DNA from: Thiemannella venezuelensis
GTDB taxonomy: Bacteria > Actinomycetota > Actinomycetes > Streptosporangiales > Streptosporangiaceae
Direction: 5' to 3'
DNA length: 64,000 bases
Assembly (NCBI RefSeq): GCF_014203605.1
Contig: NZ_JACHJJ010000022.1
Coordinates: 88,804 to 152,803 of the forward strand
In this document: positions 42,455 to 50,641 of the stretch, one piece after another
Layout: every line of letters starts with the position of its first letter
Position numbering within the stretch: position 1 is the first letter of the stretch
Position numbers and translations under genes: made by a program
Notes under the pieces: model-generated
Told to the model about the DNA's origin: nothing
The model's database searches: none
Seen by the model: the letters and a program-made list of their open reading frames with translations, nothing else

Positions 42455-44149
42455 TCAGGCCCCCTGCTCGGCGGCGACCTCGCGGGCGACGGCCTGGAGG
42501 CCGGGATCGAGCTGGGCGAGCCGGTCGTCGAGGTCGTCGGCGAAGCGGAGCCGTTCGATCGAGGGGTCGGCGGGCCGGGCCGCCGGCATCCAGGCCGAAT
42601 GGATCATGAAAGGGACGACCGTTCCGGGAGCCGGGGCCAGCGTGGCCACCGGGCCGCGCGAGACGGCGGCGGCGTCGAAGACCTCGACCCGGAAGCGGTC
42701 GTCGTTGTGCACGACCACGGCGACGTAACCGTCGTGCCCGCCGGGCTCGGCCCCCGCGTAGCGGCTGCGGCCGGGCCCGCCGGGGCTCCTGGGCACGAAC
42801 ACGGGCGAGGTCGGGTAGTCGTCCAGCGCCCAGGCCCACTCCGAGAGCGGTTTGAGCGAGTCGCGTTCCAGGGAGGCGAGCACGGCCGGGGTCTGCCCGG
42901 CGGGGAGCAGCGACCGGTCCACCCGCGAGCCGTAGTTGCGCAGCGCGCGCCCGTTGACCGCCTCGGGCTGGAAGCCCTGGAAGACCAGGTGGTGCCGGGT
43001 CGGGGCGAGCTGCCCCTCCAGGGACCAGTCGAGGGCCGACAGCTCGGCCTGCCAGTAGCGCTCCGGATCGTACAGGCGGGCGACGTCGGTGACGCTCCCG
43101 GCGACGGGGTCGAACTCCAGGACGGTGGTGAGGGCCGGGGACATGGCGTGGCAGTACATGCCGCGCAGGGCCGGGTCGATCGGGTGGCCGTACACGTCGG
43201 TGTCGTCCTCGCGCAGGTACATGCCGATGTCGACGCCGGGGGTGTGCTCCATGACGACGCGGATCCCCGCGGAGTCGTCGTAGGCGGCGTAGAAGTGGTT
43301 GACCTCGGGGGCGATCCGGAAGACGGCGCCGCGCACCGGCGTGCCGGGCGGGGCGTCGTCCAGGGCGTCCTTGCGGACGAGCACCAGCGGCCCGCCGGGG
43401 TTGTTGGCCACCGTGCGGTCGCCCGCGCCGAGGACCTCGTCGAGGTCGACCTTGTAGGCGGTGTCGGCGAGCACCAGCCAGTGGCGGGTCTGCGTGATGG
43501 TGTGGGTGGCCTGCGGGAACTCCGCCCCCTCGACGGGCCAGCGCCGCACGTGCCGGCCGTCGCCGTCGTAGCGGACGACCGAGAGCACGCCGGTGAGCGG
43601 GTCGCGCGTCACCGACCACAGGCAGCCGCGATCGGGGTCGACCACGGGGTGGGCGGTGGTCAGGATCGAGGGAAGGGCCGGGGCGTCCAGGACGGGGGCC
43701 CAGTCGTCGCGGTGGCCGACCTCCCCGAGGAAGGCGAGGGTGATCGGGTCGACCTCGACGGGCCGTCCGGCGTCCCAGGTGGCGAAGAGCCGGTCGCCCC
43801 AGGGCAGCGGGGCGGTGTTGGCGGCGTTGACGGAGCCGAAGGGCGAGGAGGTGCCGACCGGGCCGGACCGGAACAGGTCGGGGCGCCTGCGGCGGAGCCG
43901 TACGGACGGGGTGTCGATCACGCGGGGCCGCCAGGCGAAACGGCCGCCGGGGGCGCCGTCGGTGCCGGGTTCGAGGGCCAGCCGGACGAGTACGCCGTCA
44001 CCGAAGAAGGCGTGGACCGGGTTGCTGCGCTGGTCCGACGTGCTGATCAGGACGTGCCCGGAGATGTCGGCGGGCCACTTCCCGGCCACGACGGCGAGGT
44101 CCAGGTCGGGGAGGTCCCCCTTGGTGAGGATCGAGCGCGGGATCGGCAT
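42455..44149 (-). CDS. Carotenoid oxygenase (RPE65/CCD family)
   Basis: 564 residues from ATG 44149, with GGGAGGG upstream. Seven-bladed propeller family; iron-binding His candidates are in THTITQTRHW, PEVNHFYAAYDD, VVMEHTPGVD and PFMIHSAWMPA near the end. The N-terminal NPVHAFFGDGVLVRLALEPG and later HLVFQGFQPEAVNGRAL fit the family. It cleaves carotenoid or stilbene-type double bonds with O2; the substrate cannot be read. Tail to tail with bioB (10 bp apart) and divergent from the acetolactate synthase-like gene. No other carotenoid genes are in the window. Confidence 0.9.
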   Translation of the reverse strand: MPIPRSILTKGDLPDLDLAVVAGKWPADISGHVLISTSDQRSNPVHAFFGDGVLVRLALEPGTDGAPGGRFAWRPRVIDTPSVRLRRRRPDLFRSGPVGTSSPFGSVNAANTAPLPWGDRLFATWDAGRPVEVDPITLAFLGEVGHRDDWAPVLDAPALPSILTTAHPVVDPDRGCLWSVTRDPLTGVLSVVRYDGDGRHVRRWPVEGAEFPQATHTITQTRHWLVLADTAYKVDLDEVLGAGDRTVANNPGGPLVLVRKDALDDAPPGTPVRGAVFRIAPEVNHFYAAYDDSAGIRVVMEHTPGVDIGMYLREDDTDVYGHPIDPALRGMYCHAMSPALTTVLEFDPVAGSVTDVARLYDPERYWQAELSALDWSLEGQLAPTRHHLVFQGFQPEAVNGRALRNYGSRVDRSLLPAGQTPAVLASLERDSLKPLSEWAWALDDYPTSPVFVPRSPGGPGRSRYAGAEPGGHDGYVAVVVHNDDRFRVEVFDAAAVSRGPVATLAPAPGTVVPFMIHSAWMPAARPADPSIERLRFADDLDDRLAQLDPGLQAVAREVAAEQGA

Positions 44150-44375
44150 GGCAGTCCCTCCCGGGAAACCGAATTGGATTCGTTGTCCATCAACGTCCTT
44201 CCCGCCGCTCCCGTCAAGGGCGGCGGCTCCGGCGGTTCGGTCAAGGATCTGCCGTAGAGCGGTCACGGACCGTACGGCGGCGTTATCGTGCGCGCGTGTG
44301 ACGAGGGGGAATCAGGGGAGGGATAGGCCCACGGATCCCCCGGCAACTCCCCTGTCCGGCTAAGTGACTGACTGG

Positions 44376-44381
44376 TAGGTT
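44376..44381 (+). promoter_or_regulatory. -10 box TAGGTT of the acetolactate synthase-like gene
   Basis: 6 nt before the ATG at 44388, with TGACTGACTGG upstream. Confidence 0.55.
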
Positions 44382-44387
44382 TCGCGC

Positions 44388-46076
44388 ATGGAGTCTCCGA
44401 AGCACGCGGGCGACATCGCCGTCGCCGTCTCCAAGGCCTACGGCATCGACACGATGTTCACCCTCTCCGGCGGACACGTCTTCCCCCTCTACGACGGAGC
44501 CGTCCACGAGGACGTGCGGATCCTCGACGTACGGCACGAGCAGAGCGCCGTATTCGCCGCCGAGGCGACCGCCCGGTTGACCCGCAGGCCCGGCCTGGCC
44601 GTGCTCACCGCCGGTCCCGGCATCACCAACGGGGTCAGCGGGGTGGCCACGGCGCACTTCAACGGCTCCCCCGTCGTCGTCATGGGAGGCCGGGCCCCGC
44701 AGTCGCGCTGGGGCTCCGGCGCGCTGCAGGAGATGGACCACCCGCCGCTGTTCGAGCCGATCACCAAGCTGGCCTTCACCGGCTCGGGCGCCGACTCCAT
44801 CGGCCAGGACGTCGAGATGGCCTTCCGGACCGCCATCGCCCCGCACCGCGGCCCGGTCTTCCTCGACTTCCACATGGACCACCTGTTCGCCCCGGCGACC
44901 CCGCACGCGGCCGAGACGATGACCCCCTCGCCGCTGGAGCCCGACGCCGACGCGCTGGCCCACATCGCCCGGCTGCTCGCCGAGGCCGAGCGGCCGGTGC
45001 TGGTCCTCGGCTCCGACGTGTGGATGGACCGGGCCGAGGAGGTCGCCCGGAGCTTCGCCGAGGAGTACCGCCTGCCGGTCATCCCCAACGGCCAGGGCCG
45101 GGGCATCCTGCCCGCCGGGCACGAACTGCTGGTCAACCGGGCCAGGGGGGCCGCGTTCGCCCAGGCCGACCTGGTGATCGTGGCCGGCACCCCGCTGGAC
45201 TTCCGGCTCGGCTACGGCCTCTTCGGGGGTTCCGGGGGTCGTCCCCCGGGCGGGCGCAGCGGCAGTGAGGACGGCGCGCCGGCGCAGCCGGCGAAGGTCG
45301 TGCACCTGGTCGACGCGCCCTCGCAGCTCGCCACGCACACCCAGCCCGCCGGGGCCGCCGCCGGCGACCTCTCGCTGGTCTTCTGGGGGCTCACCGCGGC
45401 CTGCGCCGAGGCGGGCGTCTCCCCCAAGACGTACGCGCCGTGGCTGGCGAAGCTCGCCGAGGCCGCGGCCGCCGCCATCGCAGGCGACGCCGAGCTGCTC
45501 GCCGCCGGCTCCGACCCGATCCACCCGATGCGGATCTACGGCGAGCTCGGGAGGATCCTCGCCGACGACGCCGTGGTGATCGGTGACGGCGGCGACTTCG
45601 TCTCCTACGCGGGCAAGTACGTCGAGCCCCGCCGCCCCGGCAACTGGCTCGACCCGGGCCCCTACGGCTGCCTGGGCACCGGGCTGGGCTACGCCATCGC
45701 CGCCCGGCTGGCCCGCCCCTCCTCCCAGGTGGTGCTGCTGCTCGGCGACGGCGCGGCCGGGTTCTCGCTGATGGACGTGGACACCCTGGTACGGCACCGC
45801 CTGCCGGTGGTGATGATCTGCGGCAACAACGGCATGTGGGGGCTGGAGAAGCACCCCATGCAGATGCTCTACGGCTACGACGTCGCCGCCGAGCTGCAGC
45901 CGCAGTGCCGCTACGACCAGGTGGTGACCGCCCTCGGCGGCGGCGGCGAGCTGGTCACCGACCCGTCGGAGATCGGCCCGGCGCTGCGCCGCGCGTTCGA
46001 CTCCGGCGTGCCGTACATGGTGAACGTCGCCACCGACCCGGCCGTCGCCTACCCCCGCGCCACCACCGGCATCTGA
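44388..46076 (+). CDS. Thiamine-diphosphate enzyme, acetolactate synthase-like
   Basis: 562 residues. N-terminal Pyr domain with the catalytic Glu in VRHEQSAVFAAEATARL and GGRAPQSRWGSG. C-terminal ThDP/Mg site from LGDGAAGFSLMD to CGNNGMWGLEKHPMQ. The middle domain carries an unusual Gly/Ser-rich, charge-mixed stretch (FGGSGGRPPGGRSGSEDGAP) that looks like a linker insertion. The family includes acetolactate synthase, oxalyl-CoA decarboxylase and related enzymes; no small regulatory subunit gene is adjacent, so a role in branched-chain amino acid synthesis is not certain. Leaderless start. Confidence 0.85.
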   Translation: MESPKHAGDIAVAVSKAYGIDTMFTLSGGHVFPLYDGAVHEDVRILDVRHEQSAVFAAEATARLTRRPGLAVLTAGPGITNGVSGVATAHFNGSPVVVMGGRAPQSRWGSGALQEMDHPPLFEPITKLAFTGSGADSIGQDVEMAFRTAIAPHRGPVFLDFHMDHLFAPATPHAAETMTPSPLEPDADALAHIARLLAEAERPVLVLGSDVWMDRAEEVARSFAEEYRLPVIPNGQGRGILPAGHELLVNRARGAAFAQADLVIVAGTPLDFRLGYGLFGGSGGRPPGGRSGSEDGAPAQPAKVVHLVDAPSQLATHTQPAGAAAGDLSLVFWGLTAACAEAGVSPKTYAPWLAKLAEAAAAAIAGDAELLAAGSDPIHPMRIYGELGRILADDAVVIGDGGDFVSYAGKYVEPRRPGNWLDPGPYGCLGTGLGYAIAARLARPSSQVVLLLGDGAAGFSLMDVDTLVRHRLPVVMICGNNGMWGLEKHPMQMLYGYDVAAELQPQCRYDQVVTALGGGGELVTDPSEIGPALRRAFDSGVPYMVNVATDPAVAYPRATTGI

Positions 46077-46128
46077 CCCTCGGCCACCGGCTCCGGTCCC
46101 GCCGGAGCCGGTGCGGCCGGGCGCCGCG

Positions 46129-47847
46129 TCAGGAGGTGGGCTTGGGCGTGGCCTTCGGCGTGGCCGACGGGGTGGGGGTCGGCGGACACGAGACGTTGAC
46201 CAGGGTGAGCTCCACCGGCAGCTTGACGTCGCGCATGGTCCCCGCGCCGGGCCGCTGCTCGACCACCTTCGTGCACGCGTCGGGGTCGGTCGCGGCGTCG
46301 TAGGAGAGCTTCGCCTTCAGACCCGCCTTCTTCAGCGTTTCCACCGCCGCCTCCGGCATCATCCCCATGACGTCCGGCACCTTCTTCCTCACCACCGACG
46401 GCGTCGGGGTGGGGGTCGGGGTGGGGGTCGGAGTGGGAGTGGGCGTCGGGGTGGGGGTCGGCGTCGGCGTCGGGGTGGGCCGGCTCGTCGGCCGGCTCTC
46501 CGCAGGACGCGCCGTGGCCGTCCGCCGGGGGGTCTTCCGCGGGGAGGGGCTCGTCGAGGGCTCGGCGGGCTCCGTCACGGCGGGCGAGGTGACGGCCTTG
46601 CCCATGTTCTCCTTGCGGACGGGATCGTCGCTGGAGGTCGCCATCGCGTTGAGCGCCACCGTGGTGAGGCCGACGCAGACCGCGAGCGCCCCGACGGAGG
46701 CGACCAGCACGCCGCCCCGGCGCTTCTGCCGCTGCGCGCGGCGGCCCCGGCCGCGGGGCTGGGGCTCGGCGGCCGACGGCGGCTCCGTCGGCGTGCCGCC
46801 CTGCCACCCGGCCGTCGGCTGCGCGGCGGCCTGGAGACCGGTCACCGGCGAGGCGTCCTGCCAGCCGGTCGGCTGGGCCGCTGCCCGGGGGTCGCTCTGC
46901 GGCCCGTGGGCGTCGTGCCACCCGGTCTGCTGCGCGGCCGCCTGCCACCCGGTCTGCTGCGGGCCCGGCCGGCCGGTCTCGTGCCCGGCCTGGACCGGCG
47001 GGACCGCGCCCGTCTCCGGGGCGAGCACCGCCTGCCGTGCGGCGGTGCTCATCGCGGCGGCGGAGGGGAAACGGCGGGCCGGGTCCTTGGACAGCGCCCG
47101 CTCCACCAGCGCCCGGACCCCGGGCGGGATCGACGCGGGAAGCGGCGGCGGGGCCTCGCGGATGTGCTTGAGCGCGATCGTGACAGGACTGTCGCCGTCG
47201 AAGGGCCGCTGGCCCGCCAGGCACTCGTAGGCGACCACGCCCAGGGCGTAGACGTCCACCGCCGGGGTGACCGGCGCGCCCTCGGCCTGCTCGGGAGCGC
47301 AGTAGGCGGCGGTGCCGAGCACCATCCCCGCGTCGGTCAGCCGGCTGGCCGCGTCGGACCTGGCGATGCCGAAGTCGGTGAGCACGAGCGTGCCGTCGGG
47401 CCGGACCATCAGGTTGCCGGGCTTGACGTCCCGGTGGACGATGCCCTGGTCGTGCACGGCCTGCAGGGCCGAGGCCGCCTGGGCGATGAGCTCCATCGCG
47501 GCGCCGGGGGCGATGTTCCCCAGCCGCGCGAGCAGCCGGTCCAGCGGCTCGCCGTCCACGAACTTCATCACGAGGTAGACGGTCGCCCCCGCGCCGGGCA
47601 CCTCGTGAGCCCCGTAGTCGTAGACGTCCACGACCCCCGGGTGGTTGATCGTCGCCATCGCCCTGGCCTCGCCCTGGAAACGCACCAGGAAGCCGGGGTC
47701 CTCGGTGCGGCCCGGGAGCAGCACCTTGACGGCGACGGTGCGGGCCAGCACGGTGTCCTCACCGCGCCAGACCTCGCCCATGCCGCCTGCGCCGATGCGG
47801 GTATCCAAGCGATACCGCCCAGCCAGCATCGTGCCTTGGGCCACCAT
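46129..47847 (-). CDS. PASTA-domain Ser/Thr protein kinase, membrane-bound
   Basis: 572 residues from ATG 47847 with GGGGGAG upstream. Kinase domain ~9-265: IGAGGMGEVWRGED, the VAVKVLL lysine, IVHRDVKPGNLMV, LTDFGIARSD and GTAAYCAPEQAEG. A linker has five QxTGWQ-like repeats, then one membrane helix (GVLVASVGALAVCVGLTTVAL). The outside part has a (PT)n run of more than ten units and a single PASTA domain (KKVPDVMGMMPEAAVETLKK to PVELTLVNV). PASTA kinases sense cell-wall fragments and usually carry several PASTA units; this has one. The C-terminus is again Pro/Thr-rich. Confidence 0.93.
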   Translation of the reverse strand: MVAQGTMLAGRYRLDTRIGAGGMGEVWRGEDTVLARTVAVKVLLPGRTEDPGFLVRFQGEARAMATINHPGVVDVYDYGAHEVPGAGATVYLVMKFVDGEPLDRLLARLGNIAPGAAMELIAQAASALQAVHDQGIVHRDVKPGNLMVRPDGTLVLTDFGIARSDAASRLTDAGMVLGTAAYCAPEQAEGAPVTPAVDVYALGVVAYECLAGQRPFDGDSPVTIALKHIREAPPPLPASIPPGVRALVERALSKDPARRFPSAAAMSTAARQAVLAPETGAVPPVQAGHETGRPGPQQTGWQAAAQQTGWHDAHGPQSDPRAAAQPTGWQDASPVTGLQAAAQPTAGWQGGTPTEPPSAAEPQPRGRGRRAQRQKRRGGVLVASVGALAVCVGLTTVALNAMATSSDDPVRKENMGKAVTSPAVTEPAEPSTSPSPRKTPRRTATARPAESRPTSRPTPTPTPTPTPTPTPTPTPTPTPTPTPSVVRKKVPDVMGMMPEAAVETLKKAGLKAKLSYDAATDPDACTKVVEQRPGAGTMRDVKLPVELTLVNVSCPPTPTPSATPKATPKPTS

Positions 47848-48110
47848 GACTACTCCCCCGTAACCCTCTCCACTCCCACCCCAGGGTTCTCCAACAAAGC
47901 GGATCCGTGTCGCAGCGACATCACGGCGGAGTAACGAAACTCTGTATGCCGCCCGATCCGCACTCCAGGGACGAGCGGCAGCATGACACAAAATCTGAAA
48001 CTTTGGACGCTTTTATATAGCTTGCCCACTCCGATGGGAAACCGCCCCCGCTCAACGCCACCGTGCGATCCTCCTCCGCCTCCCCGGCTCCGCCGTTCCC
48101 GCCGACGCCG
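47848..48110. other. Kinase promoter region
   Basis: About 260 bp. An AT-rich patch (47990-48020) contains TATATA and TATAAA on the minus strand, the likely kinase promoter. No gene seen. Confidence 0.45.
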
Positions 48111-48380
48111 TCAGCCGCCCAGAGTGCCGTGCTCCACACAGCGGGCGGACCAGCCGAGCGGCGTCACCTGGACCACCATCCGGCGGCGGCAGCGGACGCA
48201 GTAGCGCGGCGGCTCCATCGCCCTGGCGGCCAGGCAGGCCGCGTGCCCGCCCTCCTCCGCCGGACGGCCGCAGTGGTCGCAGTAGGCCGCGGAGCGGCCA
48301 CCGTGGTCGGGGGCCTCCGGGCGGTCCCGGCGCTCGCAATGGGCCTCCGGGTGGTCCCGGTGGTCACAGTAGGAGGTCAC
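48111..48380 (-). CDS. bsaP: Probable biotin synthase auxiliary protein (BsaP-like)
   Basis: 89 residues, Cys-rich: [47 protein letters not shown] and [11 protein letters not shown]. The last half matches, from memory, the small protein next to bioB in many actinobacteria (Rv1590 in M. tuberculosis), recently named BsaP and reported to be needed by BioB for converting dethiobiotin to biotin. Here it is about 6 kb from bioB and on the opposite strand. GTG 48380 with a TAAGGT box 6 nt away is a leaderless start. The N-terminus before AYCDHC is not conserved in relatives as I recall, so a shorter form is possible. Confidence 0.7.
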   Translation of the reverse strand: MTSYCDHRDHPEAHCERRDRPEAPDHGGRSAAYCDHCGRPAEEGGHAACLAARAMEPPRYCVRCRRRMVVQVTPLGWSARCVEHGTLGG

Positions 48381-48386
48381 GGAAAG

Positions 48387-48396
48387 ACCTTATGCT
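48387..48396. promoter_or_regulatory. Overlapping divergent -10 boxes for bsaP and the thioesterase gene
   Basis: TAAGGT on the minus strand (48387-48392) and TATGCT on the plus strand (48391-48396) share two base pairs. Each is 6-7 nt from its start codon, and the two starts are only 23 nt apart. Confidence 0.6.
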
Positions 48397-48403
48397 GACA
48401 TGC

Positions 48404-48784
48404 ATGACGCTCGCTCCCGGTCTGCGCGCCCGACTCCTCGTCATGGTCGAGAAAGAGGACACCGCGATGAAGATCGGCAGCGGGGACGTCCCCGTCCTGG
48501 GCACGCCCCGTCTGCTGGCCCTCGCCGAGCAGGCCACCGTCCAGGCGATCGCCGGCGCCCTCGGCCCCGGCGAGACCACCGTGGGAACCAGGGTCGCCCT
48601 GGAGCACCTCGCGGCCAGCCCGATCGGCGCCCACGTCGAGATCTCCACCGAGCTCACCGAGGTCGACGGCCGCCGCCTCGTCTTCGCCTTCACCGCCGGC
48701 GACCGGCACACCACCGTCGCCACCGGCACGATCGAACGCGTCGTCGTCGACCGCGACCGCTTCCTCGCCAGACTCACCCGCTGA
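48404..48784 (+). CDS. Hotdog-fold thioesterase, FlK-like
   Basis: 126 residues. VMVEKEDTAMKIGSGDVPVLGTPRLLALAEQA followed by GETTVGTRVALEHLAASPIG and GRRLVFAFTAGDRHTTVATG fit the fluoroacetyl-CoA thioesterase-like hotdog family, whose Thr, Glu and His form the active site; the Glu in LALAEQAT and the His in LEHLAASP are at suitable places. It acts on an unknown acyl-CoA. ATG 48404 is leaderless; an ATG at 48392 overlaps the -10 box and is unlikely. It runs toward the BCCP gene on the other strand. Confidence 0.8.
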   Translation: MTLAPGLRARLLVMVEKEDTAMKIGSGDVPVLGTPRLLALAEQATVQAIAGALGPGETTVGTRVALEHLAASPIGAHVEISTELTEVDGRRLVFAFTAGDRHTTVATGTIERVVVDRDRFLARLTR

Positions 48785-48844
48785 CCCTCCTCCGGCGAGG
48801 ACCGGGACGGGCCCGGCCTCCGCCGGCGCGGCGACGACCCGCGA

Positions 48845-49057
48845 TCACTCGATGACGGCGATGAGGTCGCCCTCCTGGATGACGTCGCCCTCGGCGACCT
48901 TCAACTGGGCCACCACGCCGTCGTCCTCGGCGATCACCGGGATCTCCATCTTCATGGACTCCAGGATGACCAGGGTGTCGCCGTCCTCAACGGTGTCGCC
49001 CTCCGAGACGAGCACCTTCCAGACGTTCGCCACCATCTCCGCGCGTACTTCAGCCAC
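48845..49057 (-). CDS. Stand-alone biotin carboxyl carrier protein
   Basis: 70 residues, a bare biotinyl domain with the modified lysine in VILESMKMEIPV and the typical GDVIQEGDLIAVIE end. It follows the biotin carboxylase gene on the same strand (91 bp gap), so together they form the carboxylase half of an acyl-CoA carboxylase. The mycobacterial counterpart TB7.3 (Rv3221c) lies in the same neighbourhood near whiB1 and sigH. No carboxyltransferase subunit is in the window. Confidence 0.93.
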   Translation of the reverse strand: MAEVRAEMVANVWKVLVSEGDTVEDGDTLVILESMKMEIPVIAEDDGVVAQLKVAEGDVIQEGDLIAVIE

Positions 49058-49148
49058 CGGGAACTCCCATCACTCATCGCCTGCCACTGGTCACGCCCGC
49101 GCGGATCTCCCGCCGGCCGCACGTCACACTCGCCGTCCCGCCGCCCGG

Positions 49149-50504
49149 TCAGGCCCGCATCCGGGCCACCAGTCCCGTGTCGTAGTCGCCGTCGACGAAC
49201 TCGGCACGCTCCAGCAGCTCCGCGCAGAACGGCAGGTTGTTCTTCGGTCCCTCTACCCGGAAACCCGCCACGGCCTCCCGGGCGCGCTCCAGCGCCTCGG
49301 CCCGGGTCTCGCCGTACACGCACAACTTGGCCATGAGCGGGTCGTAGAACGGCGTCACCGTGTTCCCCCCGGCATAGCCGGAGTCGACCCGGACACCCTC
49401 CCCCGACGGCTCCTCCCACTCGACGATCCTCCCCGGCCCCGGGAAGAACCGCTTGGGGTCCTCGGCGTAGACCCGGAACTCGATCGCGTGGCCGCGCACG
49501 GCCGACGGCACCTCGGTCCGCTCCCCCGCCGCGATCCGCAGCTGCTGCTCCACCAGGTCCACGCCGGTGACCAGCTCGGTCACCGGGTGCTCCACCTGCA
49601 GCCTGGTGTTCATCTCCAGGAAGACGAAGTCCTGCTCGTCCGCGTCGACCAGGCACTCCACGGTCCCGGCCCCGAGATAGCCCACGGCCTCACCCGCCCG
49701 TACGGCCGCCGCCAGCATGCGCTCGCGCAGCTCCGGAGTGATGCCCGGCGACGGCGACTCCTCCACGACCTTCTGGTGGCGGCGCTGCACCGAGCAGTCC
49801 CGCTCGCCCAGCGCGACGACCGTGCCGTCCGCCAGGCCGAGGATCTGCACCTCGACGTGGCGGGCCCGCCCGATGTAGCGCTCGAGCAGGATCGCCGGAC
49901 CCTCCCGCCCGGCCGCGTCCCCTCCGCCGCCGAACCTCGCCGCGGCCCGCGCGGCCGTCTCGAACGCCTTGACCAGCCCGGCCTCGTCATGGGCGACCCC
50001 CATGCCGATGCCGCCGCCGCCCCCGGCGGTCTTCACCATCACCGGGTAACCGATCTCGGCCGCGGCGGCCACCGCCTTCTCCAGATCGGTGACCGGCTCC
50101 CGCGTGCCCGCCGCGACCGGCACGCCCGCCTCCTCCATCAGGTTCCGGGCGTTGATCTTGTCACCCATCCGCTCGATCGCCTCGGGGGAGGGACCGACCC
50201 AGACGAGCCCGGCCTCGATCACCGCGCGGGCGAACGCCGCGTTCTCCGAGAAGAAGCCGTAACCGGGGTGGACCGCCTGCGCCCCCGACACGCGGGCGGC
50301 CTCGAGGACCTTCTCCGCGTCGAGATAGCTCTGCGCCGGATTGGCGGGACCCAACAGGATCGCCTCGTCCGCCTCCTTCACGAACGGAAGATCGGCGTCG
50401 GCCTCGGAGTACACCGCCACGGCGCGCAGCCCCATGCGCTGGACCGTGCGGATGATTCGCCGGGCGATTTCGCCGCGGTTTGCGACCAGAACGGACTCGA
50501 ACAC
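49149..50504 (-). CDS. Biotin carboxylase subunit of an acyl-CoA carboxylase
   Basis: 451 residues from GTG 50504 (VFESVLVANRGEIARRIIRT) with AAAGGGG upstream. Biotin carboxylase N-domain, ATP-grasp domain (MVKTAGGGGGIGMGVAHDEA, RHVEVQILGLADG, RDCSVQRRHQKVVEESPSP, LEMNTRLQVEHPVTE) and C-domain (GHAIEFRVYAEDP). It carboxylates the biotin of the BCCP encoded just downstream. It lacks a fused BCCP domain, unlike the large actinobacterial AccA proteins, which fits the separate 70-residue carrier. Confidence 0.93.
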   Translation of the reverse strand: MFESVLVANRGEIARRIIRTVQRMGLRAVAVYSEADADLPFVKEADEAILLGPANPAQSYLDAEKVLEAARVSGAQAVHPGYGFFSENAAFARAVIEAGLVWVGPSPEAIERMGDKINARNLMEEAGVPVAAGTREPVTDLEKAVAAAAEIGYPVMVKTAGGGGGIGMGVAHDEAGLVKAFETAARAAARFGGGGDAAGREGPAILLERYIGRARHVEVQILGLADGTVVALGERDCSVQRRHQKVVEESPSPGITPELRERMLAAAVRAGEAVGYLGAGTVECLVDADEQDFVFLEMNTRLQVEHPVTELVTGVDLVEQQLRIAAGERTEVPSAVRGHAIEFRVYAEDPKRFFPGPGRIVEWEEPSGEGVRVDSGYAGGNTVTPFYDPLMAKLCVYGETRAEALERAREAVAGFRVEGPKNNLPFCAELLERAEFVDGDYDTGLVARMRA

Positions 50505-50641
50505 CTGGTGGACCCCTTTCGACCGCTCCACCCTACGACCGGGATCTCGGCCGAGCCCTTCGCCCGAAACCACCGATCGCGGCGAGGCGATCTGTAGGAA
50601 ACCCACAACGACACGCGATCCGGCGGCCCCCGGCCCGGCGC

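Noticed and set aside
46400-46480. G-rich periodic tract as a possible regulatory or G-quadruplex element
   Set aside because: It is the coding sequence of the (Pro-Thr)n run in the PASTA kinase, which is a sufficient explanation.
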